Shown piece by piece: positions 1 through 7,550 of a stretch of 64,000 nucleotides of DNA. The translations under genes and the position numbers were made by a program. The notes beneath the pieces are model-generated. The model was not told the DNA's origin and did no database searches. It saw only the letters and a list, made by a program, of their open reading frames with translations. This DNA is from Actinomycetota bacterium. Lineage in GTDB: Bacteria > Actinomycetota > Thermoleophilia > Solirubrobacterales > Solirubrobacteraceae. The DNA lies in NCBI GenBank assembly GCA_018268595.1, contig JAFDWH010000009.1, positions 425,082 to 489,081 of the forward strand, written 5' to 3'. Positions within the stretch are counted from its first letter, which is position 1, and the number at the start of each line of letters is the position of its first letter.

Positions 1-68
1 CGCCGAGCCCGCGGCGTAGGCGGCGTGCGCGCGGGCCGCCGCGCGGGTACGAATCGGGACTGAAGGCC

Positions 69-1448
69 ATGTCCGCATCCGTCGTCGCCGATCCGCCGGC
101 GCCGGCCGGCGCGCCGCCGCCGCCCGAGCAGGAGATCCGTGCGCTCGGGCGCTCGCTCGACGCGGCCTTCCCGTCCGCCGCGCGCCGGCCCGTGCACGCG
201 GCCGAGCGGGCGCTCGCGGCGCCCCTGTCCGACCGTCCCGAGCTGCGCGCAGCGCTGTTCCGGCTCGTCGACGTCGCGCCCGCCTGCCGCACGCCGACGG
301 AGTTGGGCGAGCACCTCGACGCGTTCCTGGCCGAGCTGCCCGCGCATGAGCGCGCCGCCGGCCTCGCGCTGCACCTCACCGGCGGGCGCGGCGGCCATGC
401 GCTGTCCGGGCGTGCCGCGGCCGTCGCGGTCGCGCGGATGGCGCGCTTCTTCATCGCCGGCGAGGACCCGGCGGCCGCGCTGCCCGCGCTCGCACGGCTG
501 TGGAGCGGCGGCGTCGCCTCGTCGCTCGACCTGCTCGGCGAGGCGACCGTCACCGCGGCCGAGGCCGACCGCTACGCCGCCCGCTGCGACGACGCGCTCG
601 TGCAGCTCGCGCAGGCGGTGCGTGCGTGGCCCGCGCGCCCGTTGCTGGAGCGCGACTTCGCCGGCCGCCTGCCGCGCGCGAACCTGTCGGTCAAGGTGAC
701 CGCGCTCACGCCGCTGATCCGCGAGGCGGCGCCGGAGATCGGGCGCGAGGACGCGGCGCGGCGGCTGCGCCCGCTGCTGCGGCGCGCGCGCGAGCTGGGC
801 GCCCACCTGCACGTCGACATGGAGTCGATCGCCTCGCGCGAGCTGATCGTGGGGCTCGTGCTCGGCCTGCTCGCCGAGGACGAGTTCCGCGACGGCCCCG
901 ACGCCGGCATCGTGCTGCAGGCCTACCTGACCGACAGCGACGAGCTGCTGCGCGAGGTGCTGGAGTGGGCGGCGCGCACCGAGCGCGCGACGCCGCTGAC
1001 GGTGCGGCTCGTGAAGGGCGCCTACTGGGACCACGAGCTGGTCGAGGCGCGCCAGCGCGGCTGGACGCCGCCCGTTCACGCGACGAAGGCCGACACCGAC
1101 CGCAGCTTCGAGCGGCTCACGCGCGCGCTGCTCGCCGCGCGCCCCGCCGTGCGCGTCGCGATCGCCTCGCACAACCTCCGCTCGATCGCCCACGCGATCG
1201 TGTGCAACCGCCGCAGCGGCCGCCCCGACACGGACCTGGAGCTGCAGGTGCTGCGCGGCCTCGGCGACGACCTGCACCACGCGCTGGCCGCGCACAGACT
1301 GCGCGTGCGCAGCTACTGCCCCGTCGGCGACCTCGTGTCCGGGATGGCGTACCTCGTGCGCCGCCTGCTGGAGAACACCGCCAACGACTCGTTCCTCGCC
1401 GCGCGCGCGGACGGCGCCGACCTCGACCGGCTGCTGCGCGCGCCATGA
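69..1448 (+). CDS. putB: Proline dehydrogenase
   Basis: This is a 459-residue PRODH-domain protein that oxidises L-proline to delta-1-pyrroline-5-carboxylate with FAD. The C-terminal half carries the family's TIM-barrel signatures: SVKVTAL near residue 210, the HVDMES strand, the VRLVKGAYWD motif and IASHNLRS, followed by the LLENTANDSF C-terminal motif that lines the substrate pocket. The N-terminal 150 residues are Ala/Arg-rich and less conserved, as in stand-alone actinobacterial PRODHs. The ATG is preceded by a GAAGG-like ribosome site. Its stop overlaps the start of the P5C dehydrogenase gene (ATGA), so the two steps of proline oxidation are translationally coupled, equivalent to a split PutA. 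The first 68 bases of the window are upstream sequence with no gene seen. Confidence 0.95.
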   Translation: MSASVVADPPAPAGAPPPPEQEIRALGRSLDAAFPSAARRPVHAAERALAAPLSDRPELRAALFRLVDVAPACRTPTELGEHLDAFLAELPAHERAAGLALHLTGGRGGHALSGRAAAVAVARMARFFIAGEDPAAALPALARLWSGGVASSLDLLGEATVTAAEADRYAARCDDALVQLAQAVRAWPARPLLERDFAGRLPRANLSVKVTALTPLIREAAPEIGREDAARRLRPLLRRARELGAHLHVDMESIASRELIVGLVLGLLAEDEFRDGPDAGIVLQAYLTDSDELLREVLEWAARTERATPLTVRLVKGAYWDHELVEARQRGWTPPVHATKADTDRSFERLTRALLAARPAVRVAIASHNLRSIAHAIVCNRRSGRPDTDLELQVLRGLGDDLHHALAAHRLRVRSYCPVGDLVSGMAYLVRRLLENTANDSFLAARADGADLDRLLRAP

Positions 1449-3001
1449 GCTTCGCGAACGAGCCGCTGCTGGAGCTGCGCCGCGCGTGGGTGCGCGACGG
1501 GCTCGAGGACGCGCTGCGCGCGCTCGACGCCGAGCTGCCGCTGCACGTGCCGGTGCTGATCGACGGCGCCACGCGCGACGCGCCGGACCTCGCCTCGACC
1601 GACCCTGGCGCGCCGGAGCGCGTCGTCGCCGCCGCGACGCGCGCGACGCCCACCGAGGTGGACGACGCGGTGCGCGCCGCGAGCGCGGCGCAGGCGGCGT
1701 GGGCCGCGCGCCGCGCCGCCGCGCGGGCGGCGGTCCTCGTCCGCGCCGCCGGGCTGCTGCGCGAGCGGCGCGCGCGCCTGGCCGCGCTCGCCGTGCGCGA
1801 GTGCGCGAAGCCGTGGGCGGAGGCCGACGCCGACGTCTGCGAGGCGATCGACTTCCTCACCTACTACGCCGCCGACGCGGTGCGGCTCGAGCGCGGCGAG
1901 GAGCTCGTGCAGCTGCCCGGCGAGCGCAACGAGCTGCGCTACCGCCCGCGCGGCGTCGTCGCGGTCGTCGCGCCGTGGAACTTCCCGTTCGCGATCGCGC
2001 TCGGGATGACCGCGGCCGCGCTCGCGACCGGCAACGCGGTCGTGCTCAAGCCGGCCGAGCAGAGCCCCGGCTGCGCTTTCGAGCTCGTGCGCGCGCTGCA
2101 CGAGGCGGGCGTCCCGGCCGGCGCGCTCGCGCTGCTGCCGGGCGAGGGCGACGTCGGCGCCGCGCTCGTGGCGCACGCGGGCGTGCACGTGATCGCGTTC
2201 ACCGGCTCCTCCGCCGTCGGCCAGCAGATCCTGCGCGTCGCCGCCGACGTGCGTCCCGGCCAGCGCCACCTCAAGCACGTCGTCGCCGAGATGGGCGGCA
2301 AGAACTGCGTGCTCGTGGACGCCGACGCCGACCTCGACGACGCCGTCCCGGCCGTCGCCTACTCGGCCTTCGGCTTCGCCGGCCAGAAGTGCTCCGCCTG
2401 CTCGCGCGTGCTCGTGCACGAGGCGATCGCAGCGCCGTTCGCGGAGCGCCTGCGCGGCCTGCTCGACACGCTCGTGGTCGACCAGGCAACGCGCTTCGGC
2501 GTCGACGTGCCGCCGCTGATCGAGCGCTCCGCGCAGGAGCGGATCGCGGACGCGCTCGCGCAGGCGGCGGCCGTTGGGGCGACCGTCGCGCGCGGCGCGG
2601 CCGGCCCCGACGAGGGCTGGTTCGCCGCGCCGGCGATCGTGACGGACGTCGCGGCCGACGCGCCGCTGCTCTCGACCGAGCTGTTCGGCCCGGTCGTGAC
2701 GGTCGAGCCCGTCCCCGACCTGCAGGCGGCGCTGGCGCGCGTCGAGGCGCTGCCGTTCGGCCTCACCGGCGGGATCTTCTCGCGCAACCCGGCGCGCGTG
2801 CGCGAGCTGACCTGGAAGCTGCCCGTCGGCAACGTCTACGTCAACCGCCACATCACCGGCGCGACCGTCGCGCGCCAGCCGTTCGGCGGCACCCGCCTGT
2901 CCGGCGGCGGGCCGAAGGCCGGCGGCCCCGGCTACCTGCACCACTTCGTCGAGAGCGTCGTCGTGTCGGAGAACACGACGCGCCACGGGCTGGTCGTCTA
3001 G
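1445..3001 (+). CDS. rocA: Delta-1-pyrroline-5-carboxylate dehydrogenase (ALDH superfamily)
   Basis: A 518-residue aldehyde dehydrogenase that oxidises glutamate-5-semialdehyde to glutamate with NAD. The start ATG overlaps the stop of the proline dehydrogenase gene by four bases. Visible ALDH signatures are the APWNFPF segment, the LKPAEQSP cofactor motif, FTGSSAVG, the glutamate of AEMGGKN and the catalytic cysteine region GFAGQKCSACSR; the ELFGPVV motif lies near residue 420. The AGQKCSA context is typical of the P5CDH/PutA branch. A longer open frame upstream of the ATG runs antisense-like through the PRODH gene and is not used. The stop codon overlaps the convergent acidic-repeat gene by four bases. 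Together with PRODH it feeds proline carbon into glutamate. Confidence 0.95.
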   Translation: MSFANEPLLELRRAWVRDGLEDALRALDAELPLHVPVLIDGATRDAPDLASTDPGAPERVVAAATRATPTEVDDAVRAASAAQAAWAARRAAARAAVLVRAAGLLRERRARLAALAVRECAKPWAEADADVCEAIDFLTYYAADAVRLERGEELVQLPGERNELRYRPRGVVAVVAPWNFPFAIALGMTAAALATGNAVVLKPAEQSPGCAFELVRALHEAGVPAGALALLPGEGDVGAALVAHAGVHVIAFTGSSAVGQQILRVAADVRPGQRHLKHVVAEMGGKNCVLVDADADLDDAVPAVAYSAFGFAGQKCSACSRVLVHEAIAAPFAERLRGLLDTLVVDQATRFGVDVPPLIERSAQERIADALAQAAAVGATVARGAAGPDEGWFAAPAIVTDVAADAPLLSTELFGPVVTVEPVPDLQAALARVEALPFGLTGGIFSRNPARVRELTWKLPVGNVYVNRHITGATVARQPFGGTRLSGGGPKAGGPGYLHHFVESVVVSENTTRHGLVV

Positions 3002-3576
3002 CCGCGGCGAGCCGTTCGCGGTCTGGCTCTTCTGCGGGGTCTGCTGGGCGGGCGCGGCGGCGAGGCTCTGCGTCTCCGCGCTCTGGGCGGCTCCGGCTCC
3101 TCCTCGGCCTCCGGCTCCTCCTCCTCTTCGTCCTCCTCGTCCTCGTACTCGTCGTCCGCCTCGGCCTCCGGCTCCTCCTCCTCTTCGTCCTCCTCGTCCT
3201 CGTACTCGTCGTCCGCCTCGGCCTCGGGCTCCTCGTCCTCGTCCTCCTCGTACTCCTCGTCCTCTTCGTCCTCGTAGTCCTCCTCGGCCTCGGCCTCGGG
3301 CTCCTCGTACTCTTCCTCGTCCTCGTACTCGTCGTCCTCGTACTCGTCGTCCTCTGCCGGCGGCTCCTCCGACTCCTCGTCCTGGGCGCCCAGCCGCTCG
3401 CCGATCAGGCGGCGGGCGGGACCGACCGTGGCACGTCCCGCGATCGCGAGCGCCGCGCCAGCAGCGACGGCACGCGCCGGAGTGAGGAGGTGCTTGTGCT
3501 TGCTTCTCCCGCCCTTGATGTCCTCGAGCGCGGACTCGGCGGCAGCGTTGAGCATCTTTCCTACGTCGATGGCCAT
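2998..3576 (-). CDS. Acidic tandem-repeat protein divergent from the gas-vesicle operon
   Basis: I do not recognise a family. The predicted 192-residue protein starts at the ATG of MAIDVGKML, which has a GGAG ribosome site. It has three parts: a roughly 70-residue N-terminal region with an Ala-rich helix (AAGAALAIAG), a central stretch of about 90 residues that is almost entirely Glu/Asp/Tyr, and an Arg/Pro-rich basic tail. Two identical 57-bp DNA repeats encode 19-residue acidic units. The gene is divergent from gvpA, sharing a 179-bp upstream region, and its stop overlaps that of the P5C dehydrogenase. The context suggests an accessory role in gas vesicles, for example a charged surface or stabilising protein; this is inference only. 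Slippage at the repeats could change its length between strains. Confidence 0.7.
   Translation of the reverse strand: MAIDVGKMLNAAAESALEDIKGGRSKHKHLLTPARAVAAGAALAIAGRATVGPARRLIGERLGAQDEESEEPPAEDDEYEDDEYEDEEEYEEPEAEAEEDYEDEEDEEYEEDEDEEPEAEADDEYEDEEDEEEEEPEAEADDEYEDEEDEEEEEPEAEEEPEPPRARRRRASPPRPPSRPRRRARPRTARRG
3102..3215. repeat. Two identical 57-bp tandem repeats
   Basis: Units at 3102-3158 and 3159-3215 are identical by eye. A third copy begins at 3216 and diverges after about ten bases. The period is a multiple of three and encodes a 19-residue acidic unit (ADDEYEDEEDE...PEAE) in the minus-strand gene. This is a candidate variable-number repeat. Confidence 0.85.
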
Positions 3577-3650
3577 GGTGTCTCCGTCCCGTTCGATCGT
3601 GCCGTCGGAGTCACACGGGTACCCGTCCGCAGCCCGCGTTACCCACATCG

Positions 3651-3674
3651 GTTGCCCGCATCCCGACCGGGTAG
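3651..3674 (+). promoter_or_regulatory. Possible sigma-B/F-type promoter for the gvp operon
   Basis: GTTG (3651) and GGGTAG (3669) are separated by 14 bases, two mismatches from the actinobacterial general-stress consensus GTTT-N14/15-GGGTAT. It lies about 80 bases before the gvpA start. In Streptomyces gvp operons stress-sigma control is known, but here the match is weak and could be chance in GC-rich DNA. Confidence 0.25.
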
Positions 3675-3755
3675 TGCTGAGCGCAGCGACCGAACCGACC
3701 GGGCCCGCGGGGGACTCGACGGAACCGGCGGCCGAGGTGAGTCGAGGTGAAGTGA

Positions 3756-4151
3756 ATGAGTGTGCAACCGAGCCCCGGTGGGGCGCTCGAGCGCAGCCAG
3801 GAGAGCTCGCTCGCGGACGTCGTCAACACGATTCTCGAGAAGGGGGTCGTGATCGACGTGTTCGCGCGCGTCTCGCTCGTCGGCATCGAGCTGCTGCGGG
3901 CCGACGTCCGCGTGGTGATCGCGAGCGTCGACACCTACCTCCGCTTCGCGGAGCGGGTCGGCCGGCTCCAGCTGGGCTCCCAGGAACCGCGCGACCTCAC
4001 GGAGGTCGCCGAGGGCCTCACCGAGGGAGGCGCCAAGGCCAAGAGCAAGGGCGCGCTGGAGGCTGGCGCGGAGAAGCTCGGCGACGCGCTCGGCAGAGGC
4101 GACGACGAGCAGCAGCCCGCGAGACACAACCGCAGGAGACGGCGCAGATGA
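3756..4151 (+). CDS. gvpA: Gas vesicle structural protein GvpA
   Basis: A 131-residue protein with the GvpA core at about residues 18-70: [16 protein letters not shown], then [23 protein letters not shown] split over two beta strands and the following helix. GvpA monomers polymerise into the rib wall of gas vesicles. The roughly 60-residue charged C-terminal extension ([11 protein letters not shown]... ending in an Arg run) is longer than in classical 70-residue GvpA and resembles actinobacterial forms. The start ATG follows a GAGGTGAAG ribosome site. The stop overlaps the next gene's start (ATGA), which opens an operon in which nearly every junction overlaps. Confidence 0.93.
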   Translation: MSVQPSPGGALERSQESSLADVVNTILEKGVVIDVFARVSLVGIELLRADVRVVIASVDTYLRFAERVGRLQLGSQEPRDLTEVAEGLTEGGAKAKSKGALEAGAEKLGDALGRGDDEQQPARHNRRRRRR

Positions 4152-4873
4152 GCGCGGAGCAGCAGGACCGACGGCGGCAGGAGCAGGAGGGCAACGTCTG
4201 GGTCTACGGCGTCGTCCCCGCGCACGCGGCCATGAGGGAGCTCGAGCGCCGCGGCGACCGGCTCCCCGAGGTGTGGGTCGTCGAGGCCGGCGATCTCGGC
4301 GCGATCGCGGGGCCGGCGCCGGCCCAGGACGAGCAGGGGACGCGCGACCAGGCGCTCGCGCACGCCCGCGTGCTCGAGGCGGCGGTCGTCGACGCGCCGG
4401 TGGTCCCGTTCCGCTTCGGGATCATGGTGCCGGAGACGGAGGACGTGGGCGACGAGCTGCTGCTGCCCCAGCACGACGAGCTCGCGCAGCTGCTCGCGCG
4501 GGTCGAGGGCCGCATCCAGATGACGCTGAAGGCGTACTACGACGAGGACACGCTGCTGCGTGAGATCGTCGAGCGCGAGCCGGAGATCGCGCGCCTGCGC
4601 GAGGAGCTGCGCGACATGCCCGAGGACGAGTCGCACGCCGCGCAGGTGCGGCTCGGCGAGCTCGTGAGCGCTGCGGTCGACCAGGCGCGCGAGCGCGACG
4701 CCGCCGAGCTGCTCGAGCAGCTCCAGCCGGTCGCGGTCTCCGCCGCGACGGACCCGCTCGAGCGCGAGTACATGGTGCTCAACGCCCCGCCCAGCGGCTC
4801 CAAGAGCTGGAGGAGGCGCGCGAGCGGGGCGAGCTGTCGCCCGAGGAGGCCGCGCGACGTCAGGGCGAGCTGA
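4148..4873 (+). pseudogene. gvpF: GvpF, C-terminally truncated by a deletion that fuses it out of frame to gvpG
   Basis: The frame starts ATG at 4148 and reads a typical GvpF/GvpL protein for about 210 residues: VYGVVPA at the N-terminus, the ARVLEAAV segment, VVPFRFG, and the coiled region with LLREIVEREPEIARLREEL. It reaches REYMVLNA, the motif that normally precedes the last 50 or so residues (usually NAAFLV... ending GPLPPYNFV). Instead the frame runs into Ser/Arg-rich nonsense (SGSKSWRRRA) and stops at 4873. In the +1 frame from about 4787 the same DNA encodes the C-terminal half of GvpG. The simplest reading is one deletion that removed the end of gvpF and the start of gvpG with loss of frame. 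The two other GvpF/L proteins of this operon keep the PYNF end, so the loss is specific. An assembly collapse is the main alternative. Confidence 0.8.
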
Positions 4874-4944
4874 TCGAACAGGTGGCGCAGCCGAGCGTCG
4901 AGGCGACGCCGGCCGAGCCGCAGGAGGACGCGCACGATGGCTGA
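4787..4944 (+). pseudogene. gvpG: GvpG remnant (C-terminal half only, no start codon)
   Basis: In the frame ending at the TGA at 4942-4944 the sequence reads QRLQELEEARERGELSPEEA, then RRQGELIEQV and an acidic tail. This matches the second half of GvpG, whose family pattern is a short hydrophobic N-terminus (LLTLPLAPVRG) followed by a REL/RQLxELEEAxExGEISEEE helix pair. The N-terminal roughly 40 residues are absent and no start codon sits near the junction, so no GvpG should be made unless translation shifts frame from gvpF. Its stop overlaps the gvpO start (ATGGCTGA), the arrangement expected of an intact ancestral gvpF-gvpG-gvpO order. Confidence 0.75.
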
Positions 4945-5296
4945 GGAGAGACCCCGGCGCAGACGCAGAGCGAGCGGCGGCGGGCGGTCGGACGGGGCGC
5001 CGCGCAGACGCACGGCGAAGCGGGCGTCCGGCGTCGAGCTGGCGAAGCGCGCGAAGGACCAGCTCGCCGAGATCACCGGGCTGGCGGCGGAGAGCGTGAG
5101 CGCGCTGGAGCGCGCCGAGGACGGGTCGTGGTTCGTGACCGTCGACCTGCTCGAGCTCTCGCGCATCCCCGAGACCGACGACGTGCTCGGCAGCTACGAG
5201 GCGCAGCTCGACGCGGACGGAGAGCTGCTCAGCTACAAGCGGCTGCGCCGCTACCCGCGCAGCCAGGCGCAGGAGTCGAGCAACAACTCCCGATGA
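4937..5296 (+). CDS. gvpO: Gas vesicle protein GvpO
   Basis: A 119-residue protein. The first 35 residues are Arg-rich and probably disordered. Residues 36-105 form the GvpO domain: AKRAKDQLAEITGLAAE, then DGSWFVTVDLLELSRIPETDDVLGSYE split around the conserved Trp-Val-Glu/Asp-Leu pattern, and the LLSYKRLRRYPR end that is highly typical of the family. GvpO is an accessory protein required for vesicle formation in halophiles and present in all actinobacterial clusters. The start overlaps the gvpG remnant stop and its own stop overlaps gvpJ (ATGA). Confidence 0.92.
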   Translation: MAEERPRRRRRASGGGRSDGAPRRRTAKRASGVELAKRAKDQLAEITGLAAESVSALERAEDGSWFVTVDLLELSRIPETDDVLGSYEAQLDADGELLSYKRLRRYPRSQAQESSNNSR

Positions 5297-5646
5297 GCGG
5301 CATCGTCCCCTCGAGCAGCTCGGGCCCCGCGCCCGTCTCGTCCGCGCTCACCGGCCCGTCGGACGGCGCGGCCAACCTCGCCGACGTGCTCGAGCGCGTG
5401 CTCGACAAGGGCATCGTGATCGTCGGCGACATCCGCGTGAACCTGCTCGACATCGAGCTGCTCACGATCAAGCTGCGGCTCGTCATCGCCGGCGTCGACA
5501 CCGCCCGCCGCATCGGCATCACGTGGTGGGAGCACGATCCGTGGCTGACCGGCGAGGACGACGACCGCGGCGCGCTCGCCGACCGCGTCAGACGGCTCGA
5601 GCGCCGGCTCGAGGCCGGCTCCTCCTCGGAGGGCGACGATGCGTGA
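5293..5646 (+). CDS. gvpJ: Gas vesicle protein of the GvpA/GvpJ family
   Basis: A 117-residue GvpA-family paralogue with core at residues 27-80: NLADVLERVLDKGIVI, GDIRVNLLDIELLTIK, LRLVIAGVDTA. The DIRVNLLDIELL variant, followed by the WWEHDPWL motif, marks it as a minor J-type component rather than the major rib protein. J-type proteins are thought to shape the vesicle tips or initiate assembly. A Ser/Pro-rich linker of 25 residues precedes the core and an acidic/coiled tail follows. It overlaps both neighbours (gvpO by four bases, the next gvpL by eight), so it is translationally coupled. Confidence 0.88.
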   Translation: MSGIVPSSSSGPAPVSSALTGPSDGAANLADVLERVLDKGIVIVGDIRVNLLDIELLTIKLRLVIAGVDTARRIGITWWEHDPWLTGEDDDRGALADRVRRLERRLEAGSSSEGDDA

Positions 5647-6463
5647 CGAGCCGTCCGCCTGCTACGTGTACTGCGTCGTGCCCGCGGCGCAGGTCCCGCC
5701 GCTCGACGACCTCGCCGGCGTCGACCCGGGGCTCCCGGTCGGGTCGCTCACGGCGGGCGAGCTGTGCGCCGTCACGAGCCGCGTGCGCCTCGCCGAGTTC
5801 GGCGAGGACGCGCTGCGACGCAACCTCGAGGACCTCGCCTGGGTCGAGCGGACGGCGCGCGCGCACGACGCCGTGCTGGCCCGCGCGCTGTCGGCCGGCG
5901 CCGTCGTCCCGCTGCGGCTGTGCACGATCTTCGGCGACGCCGACCACGTCCGTGCGATGCTCGAGCGCGAGCGCGAGCGGCTGCACGACGCGCTCGAGCG
6001 TCTGCGCGGTCGCAGCGAGTGGAGCGTGAAGGCGCGCGCCGACCTGCGGCGGCCCGCGCCGGCCGAGTCCGGCGGCGCTGCACCGGAGCAGACGCCCGGA
6101 CGCGCGTTCTTCGCCCGCAAGCAGGGCGATCGCGAGCTGCGCGAGCGGGCGGCCGCGCGCGCGACGGCGGCGGCGCAGGAGATCCACGACGGGCTGCGCG
6201 CGGAGGCGGTCGACGCGCTGCTGCTGCCGCCGCAGGACCCCGCCCTCTCCGGACGCAGCGGCACGACGCTGCTGAACGGCGCCTACCTCGTCGAGCGGGC
6301 GCGCGAGCCGGCGTTCACGGCGGCCGTCGCGCAGCTCGCCGCGCGCCACCGCGACGGCGGCGTCGAGGTCGACGTCAGCGGCCCGTGGGCTCCGTACAAC
6401 TTCGTCGCGACCGAACCGCAGCGCGATGAGCGACGAGCGGCAGCGCCTGCCCAGCCAGCGTGA
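5639..6463 (+). CDS. gvpL: Gas vesicle protein of the GvpL/GvpF family, intact
   Basis: A 274-residue protein with the complete GvpL/F architecture: YVYCVVPA at the N-terminus, AHDAVLARAL, the VVPLRLCTIF segment, a charged helical middle (WSVKARADL) and the diagnostic C-terminus NGAYLVERA ... VSGPWAPYNFV near residue 260. GvpF and GvpL proteins bind GvpA and are thought to keep it soluble or nucleate assembly. This gene supplies the contrast that shows the first gvpF of the operon is truncated. It starts eight bases before the gvpJ stop and extends 38 bases into the following gvpS. Confidence 0.92.
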   Translation: MRDEPSACYVYCVVPAAQVPPLDDLAGVDPGLPVGSLTAGELCAVTSRVRLAEFGEDALRRNLEDLAWVERTARAHDAVLARALSAGAVVPLRLCTIFGDADHVRAMLERERERLHDALERLRGRSEWSVKARADLRRPAPAESGGAAPEQTPGRAFFARKQGDRELRERAAARATAAAQEIHDGLRAEAVDALLLPPQDPALSGRSGTTLLNGAYLVERAREPAFTAAVAQLAARHRDGGVEVDVSGPWAPYNFVATEPQRDERRAAAPAQPA

Positions 6464-6647
6464 GGTCGCGCTCGTCGAGCTGCTCGACCGCGCGCTCGGC
6501 GCCGGCGTCGTGATCGCCGGCGACGTCACGCTGACGCTCGCCGACATCGACCTCGTCGACCTGAGCCTGCGGCTCGTCGTCGGCTCGGTGCCGACGCTGC
6601 GCGGGCCGGCGGAGCAGCGCGCGCAGGACCCGGAGGGCGCGTCGTGA
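6426..6647 (+). CDS. gvpS: Small gas vesicle protein of the GvpA/GvpS family
   Basis: A 73-residue protein made almost entirely of a GvpA-like fold: ALVELLDRALGAGVVIAGD, then LTLADIDLVDLSLRLVVGSV. The D-V-T-L-T-L-A-D-I-D-L-V pattern is the one seen in GvpS of actinobacterial operons. It probably acts as a minor shell or assembly component. The ATG lies 38 bases inside the upstream gvpL and the stop overlaps the GTG of the following gene (GTGA). No frame defects are seen. Confidence 0.85.
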   Translation: MSDERQRLPSQREVALVELLDRALGAGVVIAGDVTLTLADIDLVDLSLRLVVGSVPTLRGPAEQRAQDPEGAS

Positions 6648-7306
6648 TCTACGCGTACGGGATCTGCGCCGCGACGGCGCCGCCGCTGCCGCCTACGTGC
6701 CGGGGCCTCGGCGGCGCGCGCGTCGGCGTGCTGCAGCGCGACGGGCTGGCCGCGGTCTACAGCCGCCACCGCACGCTGCGCCCCGAGCCGACGCCCGCGG
6801 AGGTGCTCGCGCACGAGCGGATCGTGGAGGCCGTCATGGCGCGCGGTCCCGTGCTGCCGCTGCGCTTCGGGACGCAGCTGGCGACGGAGGAGCGGCTCGC
6901 GACCGCGCTCGAGGAGCGCCGCGAGGAGCTGCTGCGCACGCTCGCGCGCGTGCGCGACCGTGTCGAGCTCGGCGTGCGCGCGCTGCCCGCCGTCGGGACG
7001 CCGCAGCGCGCCGGCGGGGAGCGCAGCGGTCGCGCCTACCTGCTCGCGCGAGCGGCGGAGCAGCAGCGCCGCGACCGCGCCGTCCACGACCTGCACGCGC
7101 CGCTCGCGCAGCTGGCGGCGGCGAGCGTCGTGCAGGCGCTGCCCGCGCCGCCGGCGCTGCTGGCCGCCGCGTACCTCGTGGACGCCGAGCGCGTCGCCGC
7201 CTTCCGCGCGCACGCCGCCGCGCTCGGCGCCGAGCACGGCGAGCTGCACGTCGTCGTGACCGGTCCGTGGCCGCCCTACAACTTCGCGACCGAGGGCGAC
7301 GCGTGA
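6644..7306 (+). CDS. Second intact GvpL/GvpF-family protein
   Basis: A 220-residue protein starting with GTG at 6644. It reads IYAYGICAA at the N-terminus, ERIVEAVMARGPVLPLRFG for the central strand-helix, RVELGVRALP, then AAYLVDAERVAAF and VVTGPWPPYNFA at the C-terminus. The complete GPWPPYNF end shows it is full length. With the 5639-6463 gene the operon thus keeps two functional members of this family even though the first is broken. It overlaps gvpS upstream and gvpK downstream by four bases each. Confidence 0.9.
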   Translation: MIYAYGICAATAPPLPPTCRGLGGARVGVLQRDGLAAVYSRHRTLRPEPTPAEVLAHERIVEAVMARGPVLPLRFGTQLATEERLATALEERREELLRTLARVRDRVELGVRALPAVGTPQRAGGERSGRAYLLARAAEQQRRDRAVHDLHAPLAQLAAASVVQALPAPPALLAAAYLVDAERVAAFRAHAAALGAEHGELHVVVTGPWPPYNFATEGDA

Positions 7307-7512
7307 GAGTCGACGCCGACGACGAGGACGTCGCGCGCGGGCTCGCGCAGCTCGTGCTGACGGTGATCGAGCTGTTGCGGCAGCTGATGGAGCGTCAGGC
7401 GATCCGTCGCGTCGAGGCCGGCGACCTCAGCGACGACCAGGGACTTCGGGCTGAGCGACGAGGACCTCAACCTCAACCTCGGCCCGCTCGGGAAGCTGCT
7501 GTGAGCGCGTAG
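7303..7512 (+). pseudogene. gvpK: GvpK with internal deletion and frameshift
   Basis: The GTG at 7303 opens a frame encoding the GvpK N-terminal half: DVARGLAQLVLTVIELLRQL, MERQAIRRVEAGDLSDDQ. After codon 7438-7440 the frame continues as Arg/Pro-rich nonsense to 7512. In the frame offset from 7442 the DNA encodes DFGLSDEDLNLNLGPLGKLL and stops at 7502-7504, the canonical GvpK C-terminus. The about 20-residue helix that normally joins the halves (pattern ERLGxTLMxLEExMxELxxH) is missing, so a deletion that is not a multiple of three removed it. GvpK is essential in characterised systems. The lesion resembles the gvpF/gvpG one; true decay and an assembly collapse are both possible. Confidence 0.8.
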
Positions 7513-7538
7513 CCGGGCGGCACGCGGTGCCGCCCGGC
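7512..7538. terminator. Strong hairpin terminating gvp and the facing gene
   Basis: A perfect 12-bp inverted repeat (7512-7523 and 7527-7538) with a three-base GCG loop sits between the end of gvpK and the stop of the minus-strand gene at 7551. There is no U-tract, as is common in high-GC actinobacteria, and the position suits bidirectional termination. Confidence 0.75.
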
Positions 7539-7550
7539 CGCCGCACAGCG

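Noticed and set aside
1313..2986. 557-residue minus-strand frame antisense to the P5C dehydrogenase
   Set aside because: Arg/Asp-rich shadow with no homology features; the sense strand encodes a clear ALDH.
3756..7504. Programmed frameshifting as explanation for gvpF/gvpG and gvpK
   Set aside because: The protein segments normally present between the halves are missing, so a frameshift could not restore the families' full domains. No slippery heptamer is seen at the junctions.
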